From: Euborellia annulipes
Taxonomy: Eukaryota > Arthropoda > Insecta > Dermaptera > Anisolabididae
Direction: 5' to 3'
Length of the DNA: 64,000 bases
NCBI GenBank assembly: GCA_023213315.1
Contig: JAKCPI010004271.1
Coordinates: 1-64,000 of the forward strand
Program-made: the position numbers and the translations under genes
Shown here: positions 46,175 to 55,825 of the stretch, piece after piece
Layout of the letters: each line of letters opens with the position of its first letter
How positions within the stretch are numbered: position 1 is the stretch's first letter
The notes under the pieces: model-generated
The model's input: the letters and a program-made list of their open reading frames with translations, nothing else
What the model was told of the DNA's origin: nothing
The model's database searches: none

Positions 46175-46322
46175 TTAGTGATTTAATTTGCCGTTTACCA
46201 GCTCCCAGGTCTTATCAATGGGATTAAGGTCCGGGGAATTACCTGACCAATTTAACAGGGGAAACTCCACTATCAGAGAGATTACTGATTTTGCTGTGTG
46301 ACATAGAGAAGCATGAATATAC
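46175..46322 (-). pseudogene. Tc1/mariner transposase fragment
   Basis: On the minus strand an open run of about 48 codons reads CHTAKSVISL, then VEFPLLNWSGNSPDLNPIDK, then TWELVNGKLNH and a stop. CHTAKSV and NWxxxSPDLNPI are hallmarks of the catalytic end of Tc1/mariner transposases. The second catalytic Asp, expected just before CHTAKSV, is missing (YIHASLCH). The third acidic residue is Asp in PID. Nothing of the DNA-binding half was found nearby, so this is a dead 148-bp relic. Confidence 0.75.
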
Positions 46323-46479
46323 GTTTAGTATTTATCAGCGAACTATACTCATATGCATTTAATCTGCCAAAAATAGGAACAATTAGGAATATATACAAAC
46401 AAACACATTAAATTGACCAGGGTATTGATCTTAAAATTAATTATTTACTGGTCTACACTAAAAAACTGTTTAATTTTTA

Positions 46480-46630
46480 TTTAAGGTTTTTTCTGCAAAG
46501 GAGTCCATTTAGACCCCGTCTCTAGCCAATTAAATTGAAATAATGAGATGAGATGCGAACCCGTGTCCCTTGTTACAGACGGTCAGCACGCTAACCACTG
46601 TACCAAGGCCCGAGGGCTAAGTTTACAGTT
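46480..46630 (-). mobile_element. tRNA-derived SINE (second subfamily)
   Basis: On the minus strand GGCCTTGGTACAGTGGTTAG (A box) and CACGGGTTCGCATCTC (B box) are followed by GACGGGGTCTAAATGGACTC and a T-poor tail. A related, more decayed copy is at 63060-63165. Confidence 0.65.
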
Positions 46631-46639
46631 AAAACTTAT

Positions 46640-47980
46640 TAAATAAAAATTCTTAATTGTGATCTGGCCTTCTTCAGGTTTAAAATTCAGATACATTTAC
46701 ATCGAGCGAACGTCTGACCAAATCATGTTAAATCTATATATGTATAAATAATTCACACTTTACCTGATATCAAGAAATAAATAAAAATTGATTTTTATCG
46801 AGGCGTACACCACCAAAAATCTCTTATTTCAATATTAACCTATAATTACCTTGAAATAAATTTAATCTACAAAAGAAAAACATCTTTGATTAGAATTTGT
46901 TTTTTTATACGGCTCAAACAAAATAATTAATTAAATCTCTCAAAAAAAAAAAAATATATTATTTCATTATAACTGTTATTAAATTATCAAATAATTAATT
47001 ATTAAATTAAGAAAGTCACAAGAATGAAAATAAAACGGTTGAAATTTAATTATATAATTAAATAAATTTAAAAATTTTTCTTTATATTTTCATTTTTGTG
47101 GCTTTTTTTTTAATAATTTAATTATTTAATCATTATTGATAATTTATTAATTGTTTAGAACAATATTGATAATTTAATTTAATAACAGTTGAAAACAATA
47201 ACAATACACAAATGCAGTGTCTGTTTTACGATACTCTCACATACAGAATACTATTGTGTTTGTTATTTTTCAATTGTCAAAAGCGTATTTATTGATGAAT
47301 TTTTAATTTCTCTACTTATATCTGTTAATAAATACAATATATAAAGAGAAAGATTTGCATTCATTTCAAAAATCTTTTCATGGAAATACACGTTTTAAGA
47401 CTAAAAAAACGAGTCCTGCAAAATATCGAAAGATAGTAACGATATAGGTCTACTTTTAGTTGGCCAGTCACGCCAGATTTTTTAAATACGGGACACACGA
47501 CTTGATTGATTTTGATAAGAGTTAAAGGAAATTAAAGTTTGTTGTGTAGATAAAGTCAAAGACATGGGAATGTTTCCTCTAAAACACATCCATTGCTCGT
47601 TCCTTCAGACCGAAGTTGATGGCACATTTTCATATCAAAGGAAGTGTCTTAGGGCCTTGTTATCTCTCCCGGATAAAGGAATTCGCAAGTAGCGAGAGAG
47701 AGAGCTAGTATTATATTAACCAGTCCGCCTACATCATTGCTTATCATATATCCAAATCATTTAAGACCTTCTGCAAGATCTCAAAACAAATATTTATCTT
47801 TTTTGAATTGGAACAAAACATAAAATTTATAATTCATTTATGGGTAACCTTCTGATGGTCCTTTTTATCATTTTCAACTTGAAAATGCCCTTCAAAAGTG
47901 AAATTGATCCAGTTGTTTTTAATTTTGTTATATTTCCTGCACAATACGCTATATTTGAATTCTGTACTGTATATACAGTA
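46640..47980. other. AT-rich intergenic DNA
   Basis: A RepA scrap (GGCCAGTCACGCCAGATTTT) is at 47461. Bases 46780-47300 are extremely AT-rich with inverted poly-ATTAA stretches. No gene was seen. Confidence 0.4.
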
Positions 47981-47984
47981 GGTC

Positions 47985-48240
47985 TGTACGTTTCGCTTGC
48001 CATTGCAGTATAATTTACACATTTTTCCCTGTATTCTGTTCGTTTGCTAGCATAACTTGTATTCTATTCGTTTGAAACTTGAGCCAGGTCAGAGAATGTA
48101 GATTTTGCTGCAAAAATTGACCCAATCGAATAGCTGGTATGAATAATGCAGGGCGATCTCAGCGCCAAAGTTTGAGTAGATGACCACCTTTTGTCGCCAT
48201 TTTCTCTCAATCTCATACATTTCGATTAAATTAAAATAAT
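47985..48240 (-). repeat. RepH, copy 2
   Basis: This is the inverse of 20030-20283, with GGGCGATCTCAGCGCCAAAG and CCACCTTTTGTCGCCATTTT. Confidence 0.6.
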
Positions 48241-48383
48241 ATCAACAATAACAAAGTTAATTAAGTTTTATGCTTTATTTTCATTTTTTTAATTAATTTT
48301 CTTTATTATTATTATTTTTCTTATTTGTTAGTTATAAAAATATTCGAAATAATCCAAAACAAAAATGACAACTGAAGTTAAGG

Positions 48384-48400
48384 TAGGTTAGGTTAGGTTA
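48384..48400 (+). repeat. Short TTAGG telomere-type run
   Basis: TAGGTTAGGTTAGGTTA is just over three units of the arthropod telomere repeat. It is short enough to be chance or the common AGGTT-type motif, and is noted only as a lineage hint. Confidence 0.4.
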
Positions 48401-48409
48401 TTAATTGAT

Positions 48410-50540
48410 TTGGCAATTCGTATGCAATTCACTTGACGTTCTTCTTCGCCGGTTAACTGTTTGATCAAATTTATTTTTTACAACGATAAATGCTCTTTCT
48501 GGTGGGTTATTGAATATTAAATTTAAGTTAAAATGCAAGCTGACATTCAAAAACAACATTTAGTCCAGGAAATAAGATAAATGTAATTGCATGCCTGCAT
48601 CTTTTTGCATTATTACCCTATATTTGTATTACATTGTCATAGGAATATAACCAGTTTGCACATGCAACCAAGAAGGCAAAATTTCCGGTGCGATTTCTAG
48701 TCGTAAAATTATGATAAAATTCTAAATTTAACATATTTAATTAGTGAAATAGCCAGGAAATTGCATTTAAAAAAAAAACTATATTTCATTGATTTTTTTG
48801 GAATTCTAATCTCCTTTAATATATTGACTCTTAATCAAACTAATGAAATGTACATGGACAGTAAGTAGCGAGCGAACTGCTCTTATCTAAGCTACTGTAT
48901 TTAACTAAAACTGACAGGGACGTAGATAAAAAAGAGGGTGAGGCATCGGAGTTAGCAAAATAACATCTCGTTTTTCCCAAAATGAAGCAAATTTGATCTC
49001 ATTTTAGGAAAAAATCAAAGAAAAAACCAAACTTGCCTCAAGATTAATTCAAGTTTTATTTCAGATATTTCATTGGAACTCATTCCCGTGATCTAATCTC
49101 TTACAAAAACAAAAAGAATTATTATTCAACATTAAATAAACAAAATATTAAAACAATTATCAAATAATAATGATTAATTATTAAATAAATATTTTATTAA
49201 AAGCGCAACAATGAAAATAAATTAATTTTTTTTAAATTTAATTGAAAAGTCTTTTAGCTGTTGGGGCTAACAGAAAAATAAATTCTTTTGAATTCCGGAG
49301 CTCGTTCAACAGGCTTCTTCATCTAGGCCTGCCATCCGCATGTTGAGTGTTGCTTGTTGACAACGATAAGAAAATTTATAAATGGTTGAATTTTTTCTCT
49401 GGTGTCTCTGTGTCCAATTTATTAATTGGTTGGTCTGCAAAGTCATCAAGCATTCTACATTTGGATGCCTTTTTCTTGTGTATTTTTGGCTGTTGCCTTG
49501 AAAGGTCGTAATAAATAAAAACTTTATTTTCATTGTTGTATCATTTTTATTTTAATAAATATTTAACAATTAATTATTCAATCATTATTATCTAATAATT
49601 AATAATTGTTAAGAACAATTATGAAGTTGTTTTAATATTTTGATTATTTGATGTATAAAAAAATAATTAAATTTGTTTATATTATTTAAGTTAGCTTGGA
49701 CGGAAATATAGGTTTAATTATTTAAAAAAAAGAGACTGTGTTATACTTGAAAACAAAAAATAAAAACAATTTGGTTTTTGTACAAGAGATTCAAAAAAAA
49801 AATTCACACCTTATGGAGAGACCTATAAAGCTGTATTTTTTTTTTTTTGGACCACCCATGTGTACAGTGGCTGCCAAAGTTAGACCACCCATGAATTGAT
49901 TTTCTTCCTGCATAAAATAAATTTAATTTCCAACGGTAGTTTAAAAGCCACATTTGTTTTATTAGCAATATAATTAATGTCTTTCTTGTTCGGCTTCAAG
50001 CTTCATTTATCTGCAATTGTTTCCTTTGCATGGCGTCACGTTGAAGTAGTGACAAAGCATATTTAATAACAAGTGCGTTTTTCGGCATCTGTAACAATTG
50101 TATTGAATTGAATTGTTGTTTGAAAGGCGAGGCGAGTACTCTACCACTACGCGTACAGTTCAGAGACCAAAATAAAAACTTTATCCTTTAAAAAAAAAAT
50201 CTATTTTTGTTTATTTGTATACAATCTGTATTCTGCAAATTATTTTTATAAAAGGGATATTAGGTGAGGGCACACCGCAAGTGTGTTGCGCGGATAGTTA
50301 GCAATTAATTATGTAGCAGTAGCACCCTGGTGGCCAGCCGCATTGTTATTATTGTTATTTGCATCACGTAGTAGAGAAACATCACATTAAATTAAATATA
50401 TTCGTATTACATTGAAAATCGTCGTGGATTACGGGTGGGTTGTACAAATACAACCATGAAAGACCGTGGGTTCGATTCCAGCGTGTGCCTCATTTTTTCT
50501 ATTTCTGAATTTAATTTAAAAAAAAAAAATTGAAATTTTA
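48410..50540. other. AT-rich intergenic DNA, no gene seen
   Basis: A tRNA-like B box (GTGGGTTCGATTCCAGC) near 50466 may be a SINE end. Bases 49150-49700 hold long inverted AATAATTAATTATT stretches. Short frames lack recognisable domains. Confidence 0.4.
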
Positions 50541-50558
50541 TCCCTATCTTCTTACATT

Positions 50559-50640
50559 TTACTTTCTCTTACCTCTATATATGTTAATATAGAGATAAAG
50601 TATTGGATTCATGTCAAAAATTCGATGGCCAGATTTGATA
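50559..50640 (+). repeat. RepA 5' hairpin fragment
   Basis: TTTACTTTCTCTTACC through CAAAAATTCGATGGCC; RepB is inserted or joined directly after it. Confidence 0.65.
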
Positions 50641-51250
50641 GACTAGCCGCGTCGCCCGCCTTCGGCTTCGCCCCTCGCCTTTTCTTCTTCATTATGAAAA
50701 GAACAAATTTTTATTCCATTCACGCTCATATTCACACACATAGACACAGTCTTTTCGGCAACTTAGGCCCTATAAGACTTTTTATGATAACCGTTATTAT
50801 TAATATTGTGTTTACTGGGGTCCAGGCATTCTTATTTAAGCCATTTGGTATCCAAATAAGAATCATCGGACTGCCTGGAGTCCGAACCCGCGACTTTTCG
50901 TATACGAGGTTAGCACGCTAACCTCTACACCAAACCCCGAGGGCGAAAAGAAAATTATTATTATTCCATTCCAATTCAGTGCCTGCTTGAAGATTTGTTT
51001 ACCTTCATGGAATACACAAATGAAAAGAATACATAAATTTTTCTCTATACATTTCCTATGGGAGAAATCGTAACTTTAAAAATGAATAACTCAAAAAGTT
51101 ATAGAAATTTCGGGATGAAAATAATTTTCCTGTAATCTCGAGAAGGTCCTCTTTATGCATATAAAATTTCATTTCAAAATTCCAACGGGAAGTTGCCTAA
51201 ATAGAGCGTGACAGACAGACAGACGGACATTAGCGAATTATATATAGAGA
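50640..51250 (+). repeat. RepB copy with inverse SINE
   Basis: The head is ACTAGCCGCGTCGCCCGCC. The SINE-I inverse is at 50704-50945. The body GAAATCGTAACTTTAAAAAT is followed by the GACAGACAGACAGACGGACA tail. The order head-SINE-body-tail repeats that at 42396, so the SINE may be an integral part of a composite family. Confidence 0.7.
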
Positions 51251-51267
51251 TATACACATTTTAAGGT

Positions 51268-51442
51268 CCCCCAAAATATAAATATTCTCCCATGTTTATA
51301 AATTTTACATTTTGAATTCTAATACATGCATATCGGTGGAAACTAGATATATTTCGACACAAAAAAATCTGGTGTGACAAGCACAGACTTACCGTAGGGT
51401 AAGAGAAAGGTTGTGTGTTCTGCACCGGTCTCACCAGATTTT
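51268..51442 (+). repeat. RepA 3' fragment
   Basis: The 3' end of a RepA copy, with the AAAATCTGGTGTGACAAGCA ... CTCACCAGATTTTT palindrome, lies directly after RepB. It suggests that RepB interrupted a RepA copy begun at 50559. Confidence 0.65.
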
Positions 51443-51599
51443 TGTAGACAATTTCTTCTTCATAATTAGCATACAAAAATACTTTGTGGCTATTGTTGTC
51501 AATAACTAACAGGAATTCGCTCGCACCTTTTGCTTCATTTATTTCAACAAACACTTTAGTCTCCACACCCTCCCGAGAAATTATTTTAAATTCTATATA

Positions 51600-51870
51600 A
51601 ACATAAAGCGGCCTTCGAACGCAATGACCTTGACCGTGGTTGCCGTAAAAGTGAAAGAAGAAGAAGAAGGCAAATTATGTCATGTTGTAGATGACGACGA
51701 CCCTCAAGGTCTTGATGTTCGGGAGAAGAAGAAGAGACCTTCCCTCGGGCAAACCAATCTAACCGCCCGCCAGTCAGTCATTACCATGAGTCACACTCAC
51801 ATAGAGAGTGTCTTCGTGGCGGCGATGCCACGCTTTAGTATTTATTTGATTGTGAACTGAATGAATATGG
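51600..51870 (+). promoter_or_regulatory. GC-richer unique island upstream of SLC35D
   Basis: This is a non-repetitive segment with (GAA)n tracts, CGCCCGCCAGTCAGTCATTA and a short frame without a known domain. Its place 4 kb upstream of the SLC35D exon, which opens at a splice acceptor, makes it a candidate promoter or first exon. Inference only. Confidence 0.25.
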
Positions 51871-52018
51871 GCTATCAGCAAATTTCCAATGAGTATTTAT
51901 TTTTATTTTTTTCTATTTTCTTTTTGCAAGACATCCATCTATCTTCTGCTTAATTTAAATTGATTTTTTCTCAACTCTGCTTGACTTCCCGATTCAACCG
52001 TTTGTGCTCTTATTTTTA

Positions 52019-52376
52019 TTTTACTTTCTCTTACCTCTTTATATGTTAATATATAGGGAGAGAAAGTAATGCGATCATGTCAAAAATTCAATGTCGAGAT
52101 TTTGATGGATATACACGTTTAGAGATCCCCTGAAACTAAGAAAGTGGTTTTCGCGACATGGTCTGTCTGTGTGTGAGTCTGTGAACAAAATATCTCAAGA
52201 ACGGAAGGAGCTAGGAGGTTGAAATTTTATATTTAAGTTAGACACCTCCATGGGACGTGAAACGAAGCTTTAGAACAAAATCGACCAAAGAGTATTAGTA
52301 CTTTACTGATGCACTTTTTCAGTTTTTTTTTTTTAAATTTTCTCAAAATTCGCTCCAACGATTTTGATTAAAATAT
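52019..52376 (+). repeat. RepA 5' half
   Basis: The hairpin start ACTTTCTCTTACCTCTTTAT is followed by about 340 bp of RepA to TTCGCTCCAACGATTTTG. The palindromic end is absent. Confidence 0.75.
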
Positions 52377-52407
52377 TTAATATATCTTAAATATTTATTA
52401 TTATAAC

Positions 52408-53190
52408 TAGCCACGCCGCCCGCTTCCGGGGGGAGCCAGGGGCGAAGCCCCCTGGACCTGCCACCAGCTGGCTCGGGTCCACCTGCGGCGGACCCTTGCC
52501 TTTTTCTTTTTTTATTGTTCCGGCCTTTAGCCCTTGGCCATCGGCACCATTACAATACATGTCATATAGAATACATAATCAAAAATTGCACATAACAAAA
52601 CATAAATACAAAAATAGATACATGTAAAAGAAAACGTTCATATAAAAAAAAGAGTATATAAAAAAAACATGAATATTAAGTAAGAACATTTGGATAAAAA
52701 AAAAACTTATCTAAAACAAAAAGATCAGAAATTACATCCTAACAATAATATATTAGCAAACTGAGTTCTATTGAAATTGGGGATATTTTCTTTTTGCTGG
52801 TATTAGATGATGATATTTGATGCTGTTATGTAGTTGTAGAGCGCGATTAAATCTTCAAACTGTGGGCTTGACAGACGCCTTTTCTTAATTATGAAAAGAA
52901 AATTATCATTCCAATCCAGTGCCTGCTTGAGGATTTGTTTACATTCAAAGAATACACAACTGAAAAGAATACTTAATTATTTCTCTATACATTTCCCTAT
53001 GGGAGAAATCGTAACTTTAGGAATTAATAACTCAAAAAGTTATAGGAATTTCGGGACCCGAGTATTTTTCCTGAACTCTCCATAACGTCCTCTATAAGGC
53101 TGCAAAATTTCATTTCAAAATTCCAACGGGAAGTTGGTCAAACAGAGCGTGACAGACAGACAGACGGACACTCCGTAATTATTATATATA
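52408..53190 (+). repeat. RepB copy, interrupted
   Basis: The head is ACTAGCCACGCCGCCCGC. At 52510-52865 other sequence intervenes (TTCCGGCCTTTAGCCCTTGG). Then comes the body from about 52875 and the GACAGACAGACAGACGGACA tail at 53150. Confidence 0.7.
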
Positions 53191-53269
53191 GAAATTTGAT
53201 AAGTTATCCATCCTGAAGAATGGTGTGATTAACTACCCGAAAAGTAAATTAAAAAAAAATAATTTTATT

Positions 53270-53500
53270 AGTGTTAGCTGAGTAGATCTTGTAGTAAGGG
53301 ATGAAAGTGCAGCTAGTTTTATTAGGCACCTCAAGCCGACGTTTCGGTAAGATATACGACCATCCTCAGAACTGAAGACTTAATTGCACCGTTTGAGGAG
53401 TTTTGTTATCATACGACCATCCTAAGGGCTTAAGTATATCTAACCGAAACGTCGGCTTGAAATGCCTAATAAAACTAGCTGCAACTGCTCTAAATGAATA
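53270..53500. mobile_element. Foldback with hammerhead-like motif, family 3
   Basis: Inverted arms share AGCTAGTTTTATTAGGCA and GCCGACGTTTCGGT. The right arm is rearranged in the stem II region. The same family occurs as a relic at 26690. Confidence 0.6.
53338..53369 (-). ncRNA. Hammerhead ribozyme-like motif, family 3
   Basis: On the minus strand: CTGAGGA, GGTCGTATATCTTACC (helix II, weak), GAAAC, GTC, then GGCTTGAGG. Both core boxes are intact; stem I is weak here (CTTCAGTT/GGCTTGAG). Confidence 0.55.
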
Positions 53501-53696
53501 TTATTTCTTCAATGAAGTATGTGACTTTTTTTTCCTATAAACAGGAGAAAGAGCATGTGTAGCCAAAAAAAAGACTTCACAATCTAATGAAACGTTTCGT
53601 GTTAATTTTATTGATATATACATGTATTACCCATACGGCCAAATCAATAACAATTTTATAAACAGGAAGCCGAAGGAACTTTGCAGCCAGGAGCTT

Positions 53697-53747
53697 TTAT
53701 TTGCCGACGTTTCGGTCGTCTATCACGACCTTCATCAGGGCAAATAA
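53697..53747 (-). ncRNA. Hammerhead ribozyme-like motif, family 6 (best in window)
   Basis: The minus-strand order is TTATTTGCC, CTGATGA, GGTCGT-GATAG-ACGACC, GAAAC, GTC, GGCAAATAA. Stem I is 9 of 9 base pairs and stem II is 6 of 6, and every conserved core base of a type I hammerhead is present. Stem III is the two-pair AC/GT without a loop, which suggests cleavage as a dimer, as proposed for Penelope-like hammerheads. The predicted cut follows GTC. Confidence 0.8.
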
Positions 53748-53751
53748 TGGT

Positions 53752-53784
53752 CTGATGAAGGTCGTGATAAACGACCGAAACGTC
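53752..53784 (+). ncRNA. Hammerhead-like core, family 6, plus strand
   Basis: CTGATGA, GGTCGT-GATAA-ACGACC, GAAAC, GTC are all intact. The 5' flank ATAATGGT does not pair fully with GGCAAAT, so stem I is weaker than in the inverse copy. Confidence 0.6.
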
Positions 53785-53949
53785 GGCAAATAAAAATTAA
53801 ATAAAAGATTTTTTTTTTATTTATGCAAAGTTCCTTCCTTCGTCTTCCTGATTAAATCTTCACAGCTATAATCAATTTTGTAAATTTCTTGTCTTATCAA
53901 AATTTTCCAACTAATTTGTTAATCATATGTATTTTTTATGTAGGAAAGA

Positions 53950-53984
53950 CTGAAGAAGGGTCAATAAAATTAACCCGAAACGTC
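53950..53984 (+). ncRNA. Hammerhead ribozyme-like motif, family 5
   Basis: CTGAAGA, GGGT...ACCC (helix II with a long loop), GAAAC, GTC. Stem I is weak. The inverse partner near 53590 keeps only GAAACGTTTC and has lost box 1. Confidence 0.55.
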
Positions 53985-54129
53985 TCATTAGATTGTGAAA
54001 AAAGGCTTTTTATTTTTTTGGCTCTCCTGTTTATTTTATTTCTTCTTTGACTGTCTTCTGCAATCCCACCACCCGAATTTAATGCCCGCCGAAAGCGGTT
54101 GGCGCGGCTAGTAAAATTTAAAAGAAAAA

Positions 54130-54530
54130 CCATTCATAAATTTTTTTTTAATCTATTGCCCCTATCCTAGTGATTTTTTTCCATTAAACTTAAATTGATA
54201 CCTGTTTTCTATCTTAATGGAATAATATATTATTGTAATTTATTATCCTGAGTAAATAGTGATAATGAACAAATTTGTGTCTTTTTTTTTAAATTTTATT
54301 GAAAAAAAATCTAAGCTTATTTATTTTTTAGTTTGACGCCACGTTAAATAAAAACAAAATCCCCAAATGGGAAGTTTCAAAAAATTCCTGAAAATGAATT
54401 TTATCCATTGGATAGAAAATTTTCGAATAACAATTACGATAAAGATATTTTATAAATAAGAAATTACATATAGAATATTTAAGATATATATGCATCGCGT
54501 ATGTAAGCCGCGAATTAATAAATATTTAAT
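54130..54530. other. AT-rich interval, no feature seen
   Basis: No gene or repeat end was recognised. An inverse RepB head (CGCCGAAAGCGGTTGGCGCG) sits just before it, at 54087. Confidence 0.4.
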
Positions 54531-54535
54531 TATAT

Positions 54536-54815
54536 GGACGCTGTTACGCATTAGTGTGTCAAGCGCCAAAAAAAATTCAAAATTAAGTTAAGCATTGAAT
54601 ATTGTTTCAAAGTATTTTTTTATGAAACATGTCCTAAAAAAATTTATATTTAATGTAAAAGCTTAAAATTATTTTTACAATATTTCAATGCAGAATTTTC
54701 ATTTTGCAAAAATGATTTATGTATCTAACACTTTGCTTCATAGGAGTTTTTTCATATTATTCATGATAATGAAGATTAGGATCAGTGCGATTTCGAAAGG
54801 ACAACAAAATAAATG
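54536..54815 (+). mobile_element. Fragment of the 2.9-kb TIR element
   Basis: It starts TGTTACGCATTAGTGTGTCA, a diverged form of the 4431 end. It continues with TTTATATTTAATGTAAAAGC as there. It then jumps to the coding tail (DNED, stop, DQCDFERTTK, stop), so it is an internally deleted copy. Confidence 0.6.
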
Positions 54816-54930
54816 CCCCCGGGCTTGGCGTAGTTGGTAGCGCGCCCACCTTGTATACCAAGGGTCCGGGGTTCGGATCCCAGGCAGTCCGATGATTTTA
54901 TTTAAGCCATTTGATCATGTAAAAAAAAAA
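54815..54930 (+). mobile_element. SINE-I head with intact A and B boxes
   Basis: GGGCTTGGCGTAGTTGGTAG (A box) and GGGGTTCGGATCCCAGG (B box) form a clear tRNA-like head. GATTTTATTTAAGCCATTTG and an A-run follow; most of the body is deleted. Confidence 0.75.
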
Positions 54931-54978
54931 TAATAATCGATTATTTTTTGGGAAAAATGCGTTCGGACGAGACTCGTA

Positions 54979-55178
54979 CAGTGAGGGACAATATTAAGTT
55001 CCACCCATGTTATTTGTGATTATTTCATTGTTTAAAAAAAAAAACAAAAAAATTATATGGAAACTTTCATAAGTTCAAACCTAGAAAATTTCCAATAAAG
55101 ATTTTAATTTTCTTTTATAAAAACAATGAAATAATCACAAGTAAAGGCATGGGTGGGACTTAATATTGACCCTCACTG
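54979..55178. mobile_element. Mariner-type MITE, distant MITE-E relative
   Basis: CAGTGAGGGACAATATTAAG and its near-inverse bound 200 bp, with TA on each side. An inner GCATGGGTGGGACTTAA mirrors TTAAGTTCCACCCATG. Confidence 0.8.
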
Positions 55179-55473
55179 TACATTAAAAAAAAAGGTCAAA
55201 TGATTTTCACGGCACCCAAAAAAAAAAAAAAAACAATTCCCTGCGGGACGGAAAATTCCCTCAAATTTTCGGGGCGCCAAAAAATTCGATATATTTTTCG
55301 TAATGGATAAATTCGATTATTTTTTTCCCATAATCGAACACCCCTAATCCTCATAATAATATATCATATTTTTTTGAGGAATGTGACGTCACTGGTTATC
55401 AATTGAATGAAATTGAACCAAATATATTTGATATTAGGCTACTAGCCGCGCCACCCGCCTTCACTTAGTAGGC

Positions 55474-55735
55474 AGCAACATAGGCGTCCGCAGGGGGGCA
55501 ACCGCACTGCCCCACCTGGAAAATTAAAATAATACAAAAAATGTATAAAACAAATAAAAAAAAAATACAAAAAAACCTTTCTCAGGTATACATCCACCTT
55601 GCCGCGATGAGAAAGCTTTAAATGCTAAAGAGATGTATAACATTATTAGAATATCAAAGTACGTTTCAAAAAAAAATTTTTAACTTATCTGGAAGTGACA
55701 TGCCCCCCCTCTGCAAAAAATCCTGCGGACGCCAC
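55474..55735. mobile_element. hAT MITE, GGCGTCCGCAGG ends
   Basis: GGCGTCCGCAGG near the left and CCTGCGGACGCC near the right end are inverted. It is flanked by an exact 8-bp duplication TAGTAGGC (55466-55473 and 55736-55743). It is 262 bp. Confidence 0.75.
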
Positions 55736-55825
55736 TAGTAGGCCTATGTGACAATTTTTCTGACAACTCCTTTATACTGAAAGCGTCCAAAATTCACATT
55801 ATAACAAATGTTGTTTTTGTTGTAG

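Larger units (their letters stand above)
53660..53870. mobile_element. Foldback with paired hammerhead-like motifs, family 6
   Basis: The arms are near-perfect inverses, from GGAAGCCGAAGGAACTTTGC on the left to GCAAAGTTCCTTCCTTCGTC on the right. A hammerhead-like core occurs in each direction. The TTTTATTTAATTTT next to the core fits a Penelope-like terminal repeat. Confidence 0.7.
53528..54048. mobile_element. Foldback with hammerhead-like motif, family 5 (outer)
   Basis: The inverted arms share CACAATCTAATGAAACGTTTC / GAAACGTCTCATTAGATTGTG, with TTAATTTTATTGA in each. The family 6 foldback (53660-53870) is nested in the middle. Confidence 0.6.

Noticed and set aside
48384..48400. Interstitial telomere
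   Set aside because: Only about three TTAGG units, too short to claim a telomere fusion site.
51624..51860. 78-codon protein-coding gene
   Set aside because: The composition is exon-like, but no domain, splice context or homology is recognisable. Kept only as a possible regulatory or untranslated segment.
54815..54890. Functional tRNA gene
   Set aside because: A and B boxes are good, but the acceptor stem does not pair and the SINE body follows. It is a tRNA-derived SINE head.
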